Source: an uncultured Prevotella sp. (lineage in GTDB: Bacteria; Bacteroidota; Bacteroidia; Bacteroidales; Bacteroidaceae). Taken from it: DNA of 64,000 nt. The stretch covers positions 47,256 through 111,255 of the forward strand of contig CAMKTS010000006.1 of the NCBI GenBank assembly GCA_946415755.1, given 5' to 3'. Under the pieces are notes generated by a model. It did not search any database. It was not told the DNA's origin and worked only from the letters and a program-made list of their open reading frames with translations. Made by a program: the position numbers and the translations under genes. Shown here in pieces: positions 13,841 to 23,316 of the stretch; the first letter of the stretch is position 1; each line of letters begins with the position of its first letter.

Positions 13841-15459
13841 CAGGCTCTCTTCAGTTTGATGACCGTCACCTTCGAGTCCTTGACCATAGGCATGGTTTCG
13901 CCAATACGGGCACGGATGTAGGTGGGATCGCAGACCATGTAGCGCTTGCCCTCGCAGAGGATATAGTCGCCCTCCAGCTCCTCGGGGAAGTTGACGGCCA
14001 TGGCCAGATGACCGGGATAGTAGACAAGGATCACATCCAGGCCTACCAGGTCGCGCACCAGATGTGACAGCAGGATGGCACGGTCTTCACAGTCGCAATA
14101 GGGATAGAACAAGCTCTCCTCACCGAAGAAGGGACGGTCGCCTCCCCATATCTCATCATCGTAGCCATACTCCAGACCGGTCTGTACCCACCAGAGCAGT
14201 TCCTGTACGGCTTCCACCTTCGACAGTCCGGCAATACGCTGGCGCATGGGTGGATAGAGCTGGCTGATAATGCCCTGCTCCATCGGTGTCTCAGCATACA
14301 TCGACCAACGGGTCATGAAGTTCTCGTTGATAGACGAGGTGGGATACGTGTTGTAGAAGTCGATGTAGTTCTTGTTGGAAGTCAGCGTAAAGGAGAACTC
14401 CTCATTCATCAGCGACGTAACGGTACGCTCGATGGTGGGATTGGCCGACAGCTTCTGCACGGCAGAGATCTGCAGCGACAGCGAGCTCTCCTTGGGGAAG
14501 GAGGCGGCACAGATGGCGAGTTTCTCGCTCTTGCGGCCGTCGAGCAGGTAGTACCACTCACCGTCGATGTAGTAGAACGACGAGTCGTAGATGAAGTGGC
14601 GACTGGCAACGAGGACGTAGAGCTTGCTGCCGTCCTGTGCCAGACGGGCCCTGTAGCCTGACTGCGAATAGAGGAAACCCATGACGAGGGCACCCTCGTT
14701 GGAGTATTCTCCGTAGAACTGACGACAGAGCTGCATGAGCATCTGGAAGTACGCCCAGTCGGAGAAGGAGTGACGCTCGCGCTCCTGTAGACAGTCGTAG
14801 AGCATGTTGTCATACTGCGACTTCATGAACTCGTACTTGATAACGTCGGCAATGTCATCCTCCTTGATGCTGGGCAGCTTGAAGCGGCAGTTGTCGCCCA
14901 TGCGCACCTTGCACTCGGTGCCGAAGACGTTGAACGAGAAGTAGTCGTTAGCCTTCTCGGGCTGCGGGATGACCTCAGAGAGGGGTACGGGCTGCGCTAC
15001 TGCGGGAGCAGGCTCGATGACCTGGTCGTAGGAGAGCTGGAAGTCCTTCAAGGGCGGCGGGGTCTGCTGCGGCTTGTCAGCAGGCTTGGGCTGCTCGCCC
15101 TTGGGCTTCGAGGGCTTGGCCTCCTCAGCCACAGGGGGTTGTTCCTTGTCCTTTTTCTTCTTGCGCTTAAAGAGCTTGCTGAACCACGAGGCAGTCTCAG
15201 CATCGGCATGAGGCACGAGCATGGGTTCCACCTCTTTTATCTGTGGTGCAGGCTTGGGAGGCTCTGCTCCATATTCCTTCCAGGCGGTGCGCACGAATTC
15301 CGCATACTCTGCCAGGCATTGCTTGCGGAAGTCGGAATACTCCTGACGTGCCTTCTTCTTGAACTTGTCGAAGTCGTCGCGGAAGTTCTTGTTTCCCTGT
15401 GCTGTAGCGGTGGCTGCCACGAGCAGCACCAACAGCTGTAATATTAGTGTACGTTTCAT
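13840..15459 (-). CDS. Secreted transglutaminase-like protein
   Basis: A 539-residue exported protein: signal peptide (about 1-21), a charged helical region, a Lys/Pro-rich low-complexity linker (KRKKKKDKEQPPVAEEAKPS), a middle domain of unknown fold and a C-terminal transglutaminase-like domain. The papain-like triad can be read as Cys455 or Cys457 in CDCEDRA, His484 in YYPGHLAMAV and Asp511 in CDPTY. The family includes proteases and peptide-crosslinking enzymes as well as inactive copies; here the triad looks complete. It is the last gene of a three-gene operon with two LPP20-like proteins, which suggests an envelope role. Substrate unknown. Confidence 0.75.
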   Translation of the reverse strand: MKRTLILQLLVLLVAATATAQGNKNFRDDFDKFKKKARQEYSDFRKQCLAEYAEFVRTAWKEYGAEPPKPAPQIKEVEPMLVPHADAETASWFSKLFKRKKKKDKEQPPVAEEAKPSKPKGEQPKPADKPQQTPPPLKDFQLSYDQVIEPAPAVAQPVPLSEVIPQPEKANDYFSFNVFGTECKVRMGDNCRFKLPSIKEDDIADVIKYEFMKSQYDNMLYDCLQERERHSFSDWAYFQMLMQLCRQFYGEYSNEGALVMGFLYSQSGYRARLAQDGSKLYVLVASRHFIYDSSFYYIDGEWYYLLDGRKSEKLAICAASFPKESSLSLQISAVQKLSANPTIERTVTSLMNEEFSFTLTSNKNYIDFYNTYPTSSINENFMTRWSMYAETPMEQGIISQLYPPMRQRIAGLSKVEAVQELLWWVQTGLEYGYDDEIWGGDRPFFGEESLFYPYCDCEDRAILLSHLVRDLVGLDVILVYYPGHLAMAVNFPEELEGDYILCEGKRYMVCDPTYIRARIGETMPMVKDSKVTVIKLKRA

Positions 15460-15505
15460 ATCACTTCAAGGCTTCTGGTTATTTCTTCGAGGTTACGGGG
15501 CCTGC

Positions 15506-16168
15506 TTACTTCTTGGTAGCAAGGATGGCCTTCAGCTCGTCGCTCATCTCGGCACCCTTCTTCTCCAGTTCCTCGCGGACGGCACTCTTGGCAATCTCCT
15601 TGATGGCGGCAGCCTTGGCCACCAGGCGTACCATCACCTCCTTGTTCTTGTTCTTCAGCGTGCGGTTTACCTCCAGGGCCACCTGTACACGACCAAGCTT
15701 CTGCGAATAGATGGTCTTGCTCTCAATCATCGTGGTGGTGATCGAGGCAGCCTCCTCGGCAGCCAGCTGCTTGTTGCCTACGAGGTTGTCGACCAGCGCG
15801 GTCACCTCCGAGCCAATCTTGCCGGCCAGGTCCATGCGTGCCAGCTCTGTGGCCTGGATGTGTGCGGCATCCATGTTCTCGCCGATGCTGCGTCCCTCAC
15901 CGATGAAGTAGAGGGGGTTCATATCCTCGTCGAAGTCCTCCTGGAACATATACGAACGGTCGAGCTGGCGCTCCAGGGGCAGTGCTCCGGGCGACACCTG
16001 CCAGCCGTCCTTCTTGAGGCGCTTGGCCTCTTCCCTGGCCGACTTCGAGGCCTTCTCCCTGAGTTCCTCGCGGGTCTGCTTCAACTTCTGCTGTTTGGTT
16101 GTCTGAGCCTGCATGCCCAGTGATAACGACAATACTACTGACATTACCAGAAATTTAATCGTCTTCAT
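15506..16168 (-). CDS. Exported LPP20/FlgT-N-like protein
   Basis: A 220-residue protein starting at the ATG at 16166-16168, which gives a proper signal peptide (MKTIKFLVMSVVLSLSLG and on to MQAQ); the longer frame from 16231 would bury it. After a Lys/Glu-rich helix, the segment ENMDAAHIQATELARMDLAG followed by KIGSEVTALVDNL matches the LPP20/FlgT N-terminal fold, in which alternating Ala positions pack a helix on a beta sheet. The C-terminus is an alpha-helical ELEKKGAEMSDELKAI tail. The upstream gene has the same fold at its N-terminus. Function unknown; probably an envelope scaffold. Confidence 0.68.
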   Translation of the reverse strand: MKTIKFLVMSVVLSLSLGMQAQTTKQQKLKQTREELREKASKSAREEAKRLKKDGWQVSPGALPLERQLDRSYMFQEDFDEDMNPLYFIGEGRSIGENMDAAHIQATELARMDLAGKIGSEVTALVDNLVGNKQLAAEEAASITTTMIESKTIYSQKLGRVQVALEVNRTLKNKNKEVMVRLVAKAAAIKEIAKSAVREELEKKGAEMSDELKAILATKK

Positions 16169-16211
16169 AATCCTAATTGTTTTTAGTTTGTTGATGTATG
16201 GTTGTCTGTGA

Positions 16212-18071
16212 TTAGAAATCGCCAGGTTCATAGAGTCCGAACTCCGGGTCTTTTTCGGGTTGCCACGTCCTGAGTTTGATGAGCGGCTTCTCCGGGTCGT
16301 TGATGTCGACCATGAGCATCAGATAGCCCTTGTCGCCGTAGGTTGACGAGTAGTAGTCCTGTGCTATCTGGATGGCATACGACTCCCCACCCGCTCCGAG
16401 CTTTCGCACGTCGTTGTTGGAGAAGCGGATGTTCACAAACTCGTTGCGCTCGAAGCAGCGCTTCAGGTTGCGCAGGTACTCGTCCTTCGTCTGGCGGTTC
16501 TTCTTGATAATCAAGTTACCCTCCTGACTGATCTGCGAGCGGTTCTCCACGCTGACGGCACTGGCGGCCTTGCGGATGACGGTACCGGTGATGATGACGG
16601 CATCGTCGTCGAATACGGAACTGATATAGTCGAGGCGCTTCAGGGCGTAGGCCGTCTTGTAGTTCTCCAGGAAGTTCATCATGGCCATGCGCGACTTCTC
16701 CTCCCACACGCCACGGTTCAGGATATCGTCTTCTGCCGTCTTTCCCAGTCCGAAGGAGATGTTATCGATTTTCTTCTCTCCGTTGAAGGTCATCACGACA
16801 TCCTCGACGAACGACTTGCGCACGCCGGAGGCAAAGGAGAACGACATCCGCAGTCCGCGCTCCACCACGCAGCCGTTGCTTTCGAGGAAGCGGATGTTCG
16901 AGGAGTCGAGCACCTTGGCACGTCCGTACTGCAGCAGCTTGGTGAACATGTCCCAGCCGCCGTCGGTGAACAGTAGTCTGACGGAGTTGTAGTTTTTCTG
17001 CTGTACGGCCTTCACCACCTTCTCGATGGCTGTCTTATAGGCATCCTCGTCCTTGTCGACCGTCTTGGGGGGCGAGAAGGTTTCCATACTGTTGGTGGAG
17101 AACGACTGGGTGGCCATCAGTTGCTGGCGGGCCTTCTTCTCCTTGGCTTTCTCCTTGCTCTCCAGGAACACGTTGATGTGGGATTCGGGCATGGGCGTAC
17201 CCTTCACGGCATTCAGCACATCCTCCACCTCCTTGTCGACCTTGGCTTCGCCGGCATATTCGTATTCAAACTGCAGCTGCACCTGCGAACCCTCATAGCC
17301 GGGAGTCAGCTCGAGCACGCCCCAGCCGTCCTTGGCACTGTAGATGGCACTCCAGCCCTGACCGTCCCAGTAGCGGTAGTCGACGCTGTTCACGGGTTTC
17401 CCCTTGTAGGTGATGGCCAGCTTGACATCATCACCTTCGCGGCTGTCGTAGACGGTCTTCAGTTCGTCGAAGGTATCGTCAATCTTTTCCTTACACCAGT
17501 TGGTGAGCACGTGTTTCTTGCCGTCCTCGTCGGTATAGGTTACGTCGTTGGGGTACTGCAGGCTCTTCAGCAGTGTGAGTGCCCAATAGTAGTTGCGCAG
17601 CACATCGTCTACCTTGCCCTTCTTCTCAGCCCTGAGGGCAGCCTCCACCATGTCGATGGCCTTGCGCTTGCGGGCTTCGAAGATCTTCTCGATTTCCGAC
17701 TTCTTGATCCAGCGCACCACGTAGGCCTCCGGTTCCTTCTGCAGCACCTGCTGCTGGGTATTGGTCAACGTAGCCTGCGAATAGGTGTTGACGGTCTGCG
17801 AAAACTGTGACTCCTCGTCCATCTTGCCGTTGCTGTGGCTCACGGTGAGCGTGCGCTGCGACTCGCCGGTGACGCTGGTGGCAATCTTGCCTATCAGGTT
17901 GGCCAGTGCCTGGCGCTCAGCCTCGGCAACGGTGGCTCCCCAGCCCTCGCCGTAGAGATAGTCATCGCTGTCCCTGACCGTCTCCCAACTCTGCGAGAAA
18001 GCGGTCTGTGCCATCAAGAGGCAGAGGCCCACGGCCATCACTCTTCCCAATAGTCTTTTCATCATAATCAT
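16212..18071 (-). CDS. Exported LPP20-like multidomain protein
   Basis: A 619-residue secreted protein. The start may be any of the Met codons at 18071, 18065 or 18062; MKRLLGRVMAVGLCLLMAQT gives the best signal peptide. Residues ~30-130 form an LPP20/FlgT-N-like domain (LYGEGWGATVAEAERQALAN, LIGKIATSV). Next come a helical segment with WALTLLKSLQYPND, a beta-rich part, and a C-terminal domain that probably holds a SnoaL/NTF2-like fold (LENYKTAYALKRLDYISSVF, DDDAVIITG). It is the first gene of the operon with 15506-16168 and 13840-15459. No catalytic motif seen. Confidence 0.7.
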   Translation of the reverse strand: MIMMKRLLGRVMAVGLCLLMAQTAFSQSWETVRDSDDYLYGEGWGATVAEAERQALANLIGKIATSVTGESQRTLTVSHSNGKMDEESQFSQTVNTYSQATLTNTQQQVLQKEPEAYVVRWIKKSEIEKIFEARKRKAIDMVEAALRAEKKGKVDDVLRNYYWALTLLKSLQYPNDVTYTDEDGKKHVLTNWCKEKIDDTFDELKTVYDSREGDDVKLAITYKGKPVNSVDYRYWDGQGWSAIYSAKDGWGVLELTPGYEGSQVQLQFEYEYAGEAKVDKEVEDVLNAVKGTPMPESHINVFLESKEKAKEKKARQQLMATQSFSTNSMETFSPPKTVDKDEDAYKTAIEKVVKAVQQKNYNSVRLLFTDGGWDMFTKLLQYGRAKVLDSSNIRFLESNGCVVERGLRMSFSFASGVRKSFVEDVVMTFNGEKKIDNISFGLGKTAEDDILNRGVWEEKSRMAMMNFLENYKTAYALKRLDYISSVFDDDAVIITGTVIRKAASAVSVENRSQISQEGNLIIKKNRQTKDEYLRNLKRCFERNEFVNIRFSNNDVRKLGAGGESYAIQIAQDYYSSTYGDKGYLMLMVDINDPEKPLIKLRTWQPEKDPEFGLYEPGDF

Positions 18072-18096
18072 GTGTTATCATTTAGCTCTTCGGGGG

Positions 18097-18104
18097 CAAA
18101 GATA
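18097..18104 (-). promoter_or_regulatory. -7 element for the LPP20/transglutaminase operon
   Basis: TATCTTTG on the minus strand about 25 bases upstream of the first Met codons. A TTGG at 18124-18127 sits near the -33 position. It overlaps the T-tract of the upstream terminator. Confidence 0.55.
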
Positions 18105-18141
18105 AAAAAAAATGGCGAAAGCACCAAGACTTTCGCCATTT
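18103..18141 (-). terminator. Terminator of the five-gene surface-protein operon
   Basis: AATGGCGAAAG / CTTTCGCCATT stem with an 8-base loop, followed on the minus strand by a run of nine T. It lies 32 bases after the stop of the BspA-like gene. Confidence 0.92.
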
Positions 18142-18172
18142 TTCTTCTCTTTGCGGGTAATATCTGTCTGAA

Positions 18173-20677
18173 TTAGCGGATAATCACCTTTCGTCCATTA
18201 TTCAAATAGACACCTTTCTGCATAGGCTTGCCCTGCAACCGGCGACCTCCGAGGTCGTAGTACAAGCCACTTGCTGCATCTTCCATGTCACTTCTTACAT
18301 CTTCTATGCCTGAAGTCTCATCGTCCATCAACTTATTGATTGGAACGAAGCGTGGAGCAGGCTGATTAGAGTAGTGTACTGTATAAGTCTGGAAAGGACG
18401 AACCATACGATAGTCGCGCTCAAAGACGCTACCCTCCAAGTATTGCCCGCGAACCTCACCGACATTCAGTGCCCATACACTCGACGAACGATTCACACGC
18501 AACGTCGTAGGCACCATGGCGATGCTCCCGTCTGTCAGAGACAGCGTCTGCGGTGTTGTTACCGGCACCGTCGTACTCTCAGCAGAGAATGTCACATGAC
18601 CTGCAAGATTATACAAATCCGTATATTCCGTGCTGTTAGGCATCGAGATGACGTAAGGCACATTAGCCTCTACCTTCGAAGCACGTGTCAACCCATTGCC
18701 AGCCAGTCTGCGCAGCCAGAACCTCTTGCCTTCTGCCGTGCTGCCGAATGGCGACAAGTTGCCTTTCGACTCATGTACGATATGCTGTACATTGAACGGC
18801 AGGCTGAGGCTCTCCCAGCCACGACTCACATTGGGTTGTGTCTGCTGGGTGAAGTGACGGGTATAGGTAATCTTTTCTGCCGTAAAGCTCTGCGGAACAA
18901 AGAAGTTGTTGTTGTCTGTGGCACCAGCCTCATCCGTCAGCACAATCTCCTTGGCCACCCCGTTCAGCACAACGTTCTGCACGCCCTGGGGAGCGAGTGA
19001 TGCCTCGTTGACATACAGCAACAGATTCGGATTGTCTATCTTTGCATACTCCTCAGCCGGAATACTGGCACTGCCTGCCTGAATGCTGGCCAGCGAGCTG
19101 CAGTTGGCGAAGATTCTCTCCATTTCCTGTACATTTGCAGTGTTAAAGCTGCTGATGTTGAGGTCTATCAGTGAACTACAACCATAGAACATCGCTCTCA
19201 TATTCGTTACGTTGGCAGTGTTGAAACCACTCAAGTCAAGACTTGTCAGGCTGGAGCAGCCATCAAACAACGACCTCATGGATGTCACATTCTCCGTCTT
19301 AAATCCACTCACATCAAGACTTGTCAGAGCAGAACATTCATAAAACATAGTTGTCATGTCCGTCACCTTAGCAGTGTTGAAACCATTCAGGTCAAGACTT
19401 GTCAAGCTGGAACAACTATGGAACATACCGGTCATATCCGTCACATTTGCCGTGTTCAGATATTCAAGTCCCTTCACCGTAGTCAGCTTGCTCATGCTAG
19501 AAAACCAGAAAGCGGTACTGGTCTGACTCGCATCGTCAACAAACGACTCATGGAATTCCACCGTTGTGATGGTTCCTACGTACTCCGACCACGGCCTTTC
19601 ATGTACTTCATATTTGTCCGTGCTACTGTTGTAAGTATATGGAATGGGGCCGACTGCCATGCCATTACGCTCCGTCTTCTTGTCATCATAGTAGAACGTC
19701 AGCACGGTATTGTTCTCGCTGATTACTGCATAAGGTTCAGCTACAACGGTAACGTCACCCTCAACCATAAACCTGCGGGTGGTGACATCTCTCCATATGT
19801 TGTCGACACCCATGGCACGAACGTTCAGGGTGTGCTCGCCAGGAGTCAGCTCGGAAGTATCGATGTCGAAAGTCACGGCAGCAGAGGTCGCCGTTGGTAC
19901 GGCAACTGCCGTAGCCTGTCCCTCACCCGGGTCGTTATCGATAAAGTATTCCAGTGCTGCCACCGGCAGGATTGTGAACACGTAGATGGGCCTTGCCATC
20001 GTAGCCGACCACACACCGTTGCTGGCTTTCGTGCGAGTGTAAAGCGTGTGTGTACCCGGCGTGATACCTGTGGTGGGGATTTCGAGTGCCACTTCCGTTA
20101 AGCCGCCCGTCTCCAGCACGGTACCCTTGCCATAGCCGGGGTCGCTGTCGAAGAAATATTCTATATGAGTCACACTATTGCCCGCTGTCATCACATAGAT
20201 GGACTTTGCCATCGTAGCAGACCAGATGTCATTGCTGGCTTTCGTACGAATGTAAAGCGTGTGTGTACCCACGCTGAGTCCGTTAGTGGGGATTTCGAGC
20301 GCCACTTCCGTTAAGCCGCCCGTCTCCAACACGGTACCCTTGCCGTAGCCAGGGTCGCTGTCGAAGAAATATTCCACATGAGTCACACTATTGCCCACAG
20401 TCATCACGTAGATGGACTTTGCCATCGTAGCAGACCATGTGCCATTGCTGGCTTTCGTGCGAATGTAAAGTGTGTGTGTACCCACGCTGAGTCCGTCAGT
20501 GGGGATGTCGAGTGCCAGCTCGCCTTCCGCCACATTATTGATTACCGTAGCCTGGCCGTAGCCTGGGTCGCTGTCGAAGAAATATTCCGCAGCAGTTACC
20601 GTTAGGTTCGACTGGGCCCCTGCCGTTGTAGCCAACAGGGTGGCTATAAGGGCAAGCCATAGTCTGACCTTTCTCAT
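18173..20677 (-). CDS. BspA-like surface protein with N-terminal FFDSDPG repeats and sorting tail
   Basis: An 834-residue secreted protein. After the signal peptide there are four tandem ~70-residue repeats containing EYFFDSDPGYGKGTV and GTHTLYIRTKASNG(T/V)WSATM (about 25-310). A BspA-type (DUF285) leucine-rich region follows, with FNTANVTDMTGMF-like units every ~23 residues (about 395-530). Next is a ~200-residue module also found in the gene at 21643-23277, and last a type-IX-like C-terminal tail (YYDLGGRRL ... NNGRKVIIR). BspA proteins are adhesins binding host matrix or other bacteria. It overlaps the upstream gene by four bases and ends at a strong terminator. Confidence 0.85.
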   Translation of the reverse strand: MRKVRLWLALIATLLATTAGAQSNLTVTAAEYFFDSDPGYGQATVINNVAEGELALDIPTDGLSVGTHTLYIRTKASNGTWSATMAKSIYVMTVGNSVTHVEYFFDSDPGYGKGTVLETGGLTEVALEIPTNGLSVGTHTLYIRTKASNDIWSATMAKSIYVMTAGNSVTHIEYFFDSDPGYGKGTVLETGGLTEVALEIPTTGITPGTHTLYTRTKASNGVWSATMARPIYVFTILPVAALEYFIDNDPGEGQATAVAVPTATSAAVTFDIDTSELTPGEHTLNVRAMGVDNIWRDVTTRRFMVEGDVTVVAEPYAVISENNTVLTFYYDDKKTERNGMAVGPIPYTYNSSTDKYEVHERPWSEYVGTITTVEFHESFVDDASQTSTAFWFSSMSKLTTVKGLEYLNTANVTDMTGMFHSCSSLTSLDLNGFNTAKVTDMTTMFYECSALTSLDVSGFKTENVTSMRSLFDGCSSLTSLDLSGFNTANVTNMRAMFYGCSSLIDLNISSFNTANVQEMERIFANCSSLASIQAGSASIPAEEYAKIDNPNLLLYVNEASLAPQGVQNVVLNGVAKEIVLTDEAGATDNNNFFVPQSFTAEKITYTRHFTQQTQPNVSRGWESLSLPFNVQHIVHESKGNLSPFGSTAEGKRFWLRRLAGNGLTRASKVEANVPYVISMPNSTEYTDLYNLAGHVTFSAESTTVPVTTPQTLSLTDGSIAMVPTTLRVNRSSSVWALNVGEVRGQYLEGSVFERDYRMVRPFQTYTVHYSNQPAPRFVPINKLMDDETSGIEDVRSDMEDAASGLYYDLGGRRLQGKPMQKGVYLNNGRKVIIR

Positions 20678-21624
20678 TGCTGTACACCAATCTTGATAGT
20701 AACATTCAACGGCTTACCCTTCTCCACAGAAGTTGGCATAGTGATGTCGCTGATATAGGGGCCTGCCGGGATACCAGAAATGACGTAGGGGTCGTTGCCT
20801 GCAAAGGCTCCCTTGCCAGCAAACTCCTCGGCTTTACTTTCAGACACTTCCTTCACTGCTTTGTCAGTAGTGGCCTCTGCAAAAACTTCGCCAAGTCCAT
20901 CTGCCAACACGAGGTTGTTGGAGTAACTGTTTCCAGAGATATTGCTCATTCTAAAAAATATGTTATTCTCTACGGTGCATCCCGTCAGTCCTACTTCCTG
21001 ACCATAGTTAACATTGGTAGTGGTCCCCACCATCGTATTATAGGCAATATATGAATCGGAAAAACGATAGATAACACCACCGTCGTCTGATCTGCGAGTA
21101 AAAATATTGTTAGTTATCTGCGCATTTGGAGCCCATGATGTTGTGGATCCCGAGTTGCACATCACTCTGCCACCAACAAAGTAGTTCTGATGTACAACAC
21201 AGTTGCTGGCACTGGTACTGATTTTTAAGTCAGAAGCCAGTCTGCAACGGGTAACCACCATATTGGGTTGAGCGAGGTGGACAATGTCTTTGATGTCGAA
21301 TCCCATGATGATGCTGCCTGCCGCCTGGGTATAGTTACTGGAAACAGTGCCTAACATAGCCGAGTGTGAACCCTCAACAATCACGCCATTATCATTGAGC
21401 AGGAAACCCGGGCCTATCAGCACCACTCGTTGGGTGAGGGTGATATCGCCATACGATGTGTTGCTGCCATCAACCATGATGGTGTCACCTTCTTCTGCAG
21501 CTTTAATAGCATCGGAAATGGTGCTGTATGGTGCGCCAGAATTGGTGCGGTTGCTTACTCGAAGAACGGTTGCCTGTGCGGTTATTGCCATGCACATGGC
21601 AGATAAAAACAGTAGCTTTTTCAT
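20674..21624 (-). CDS. Secreted right-handed beta-helix protein
   Basis: A 316-residue exported protein (signal peptide MKKLLFLSAMCMAITAQA). It begins with the PYSTISDAIKAAEEGDTIMV segment typical of pectate-lyase-like/DUF1565 beta-helices, then shows repeated rungs with N-rich turns (GCTVENNIFFRMSNISGNSY). The last residues (PTSVEKGKPLNVTIKIGVQQ) form a beta strand; no sorting tail. The family includes carbohydrate lyases and passive adhesins, and no lyase active site can be identified. It is the fourth gene of the operon and overlaps the BspA-like gene start (ATGA). Confidence 0.7.
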   Translation of the reverse strand: MKKLLFLSAMCMAITAQATVLRVSNRTNSGAPYSTISDAIKAAEEGDTIMVDGSNTSYGDITLTQRVVLIGPGFLLNDNGVIVEGSHSAMLGTVSSNYTQAAGSIIMGFDIKDIVHLAQPNMVVTRCRLASDLKISTSASNCVVHQNYFVGGRVMCNSGSTTSWAPNAQITNNIFTRRSDDGGVIYRFSDSYIAYNTMVGTTTNVNYGQEVGLTGCTVENNIFFRMSNISGNSYSNNLVLADGLGEVFAEATTDKAVKEVSESKAEEFAGKGAFAGNDPYVISGIPAGPYISDITMPTSVEKGKPLNVTIKIGVQQ

Positions 21625-21642
21625 ATTATTCTTGTTTTGTTG

Positions 21643-23277
21643 TTATTGTTTATTCACCACGACCTTTTTGCCATTGTGGATGTAGACACCCTTGCGGGTT
21701 GGCATTTTCTGCAACTTACGGCCATCGATCATGTACCAAGCTCCCTCGCCTTCGGAGAGAGCTGAGGTGATGCTCTCTATTCCCATCGTGCCGCCGTTCA
21801 GTTCACTGATAGGAATGAACTGTGGAGCAGGATTGTGGGCATGATGCCAGGTGTAGCACTCGAACGGACGGATGTCGCGCAAGCCAGCCACGAAGACGCT
21901 ACCCTCTGCATAGTCTGCCTGTGGGCTTCCCACATTGAGTGCATAGAACTCCTCACTCTGAGCCACTCGACGCATGGTGGAATAGAACACGATGATCGTA
22001 TTGGTCGTCGCGTCCATCATCGAAGAAGCATTTTCAGAAGTGACAGGAACCTCGGCATTCTGCGACGAGAACGTCACACTGCCAGCCTGGTTGAACTCAG
22101 CAGGATATGCATCGCTGTTGGGCATGGAGATCAGGTAAGGCGTGTTGGCTTGTATGGCAGTAGCGCGTGCCAGACTTTCGCCAGAAATCAGCTGGCGCAG
22201 CCAGAAGTGCTTCGTGCTGGCATCATTGCCAAACGGGGCTATCAATCCATTCTTCTCGTGCACGATGGTCTGAACGGTAAATGGCAGGGCGATGCTCTCC
22301 CACCCGCGACTGACACCGATCTCCGTCTGCTGCTGGAAATTGCGTGTATAGCTGATCATCTCGGCAGTAAACGCTTTCGGACAATAGAAATTGTTGTTGC
22401 CACTCTCTACATCCTTCAGCATGATATTCTTGGCCAGATAGCCGTCGGCATCATTACCAATAATGACGTTGTCGCGATTGGCTGGTGCCTGCTCCTGACT
22501 ACTGACGTATATCAGCATGTTCGGATTGTCCAGTCCCTGCAGGTCGCTGTTGGTCAGCGTTGCCGTGCTGTTCCATACGATAGCGGTAATGGTCTTAGCC
22601 ACCTCCGCACCTCCGCCGGTGTATTCCAATGCTTCTGCCATCGTCACCGCTCCGCCAACCGTCAGCACGCCATTGCTGTCGAAGGTGGCATCGGTTGCCG
22701 GTGTCATCATCTCCTCTATCTGGTAAGCCAGCTCCATGATTTTCTCTGAGAAGTTCTGGGCCTCAAAGCTGTTTGTCGTGGCGCGTTCCGAATACATCAT
22801 CTTGCTCTCATCGAGTGCATAGGCCAAATTCGACAACAAGGTGGCATCGACAGCAGTGTTACCTTGGGCACGGCCGTAGACATCTGTGCCATATTCTATC
22901 GCTTTCAGCAAGTCCTGCCAGGATTCATAGTCATAAACCAGCACAGACACCTCCGACAGTGCTTCCCCAGCGGCAAGAGCCTTCAGCACCACCGACTTCT
23001 TCAGCTCTATGGGCTGTTCGTAATAGATGGACTGCTGTGCATCAGCCGTTACCGTCAGACTTTCACTGATTTTCTGTATCGTTGCTTCATCCATATTGGG
23101 CAGGTCAGCCATCTGATAGAAGATGCTGGCATTCGCCGTCTCCGTCTCGATAACCAAATTGTCACCGTCGAATCGGAACGTCGGGGCTGCCACAACGTCT
23201 CCGGAAACTGTTCCTTGCCCCCAGGTCACCAAGGGCAAAAGAGCCAATAATATGGTTAGCAGTCTACTCTTCATCAT
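21643..23277 (-). CDS. Secreted protein with a module shared with the BspA-like gene
   Basis: A 544-residue exported protein (start MMKSRLLTILLALLP; the second Met is equally likely). The N-terminus contains a chitobiase-C/Fn3-like beta domain (TANASIFYQMADLPNM) and a helical FIVAR-like part. From about residue 290 it carries the ~200-residue module that also ends the gene at 18173-20677: NNNF(F/Y)xPxxFTAE, RGWES(L/I)(S/A)LPF, FWLRxL, PY(L/V)ISMPNS. The C-terminal tail (MIDGRKLQKMPTRKGVYIHN) is a type-IX-like sorting signal. Domain function unknown. Confidence 0.7.
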   Translation of the reverse strand: MMKSRLLTILLALLPLVTWGQGTVSGDVVAAPTFRFDGDNLVIETETANASIFYQMADLPNMDEATIQKISESLTVTADAQQSIYYEQPIELKKSVVLKALAAGEALSEVSVLVYDYESWQDLLKAIEYGTDVYGRAQGNTAVDATLLSNLAYALDESKMMYSERATTNSFEAQNFSEKIMELAYQIEEMMTPATDATFDSNGVLTVGGAVTMAEALEYTGGGAEVAKTITAIVWNSTATLTNSDLQGLDNPNMLIYVSSQEQAPANRDNVIIGNDADGYLAKNIMLKDVESGNNNFYCPKAFTAEMISYTRNFQQQTEIGVSRGWESIALPFTVQTIVHEKNGLIAPFGNDASTKHFWLRQLISGESLARATAIQANTPYLISMPNSDAYPAEFNQAGSVTFSSQNAEVPVTSENASSMMDATTNTIIVFYSTMRRVAQSEEFYALNVGSPQADYAEGSVFVAGLRDIRPFECYTWHHAHNPAPQFIPISELNGGTMGIESITSALSEGEGAWYMIDGRKLQKMPTRKGVYIHNGKKVVVNKQ

Positions 23278-23316
23278 ATTTTCTTGTTATTTTGCTTTGT
23301 TGAAATAAGCAGTAGC

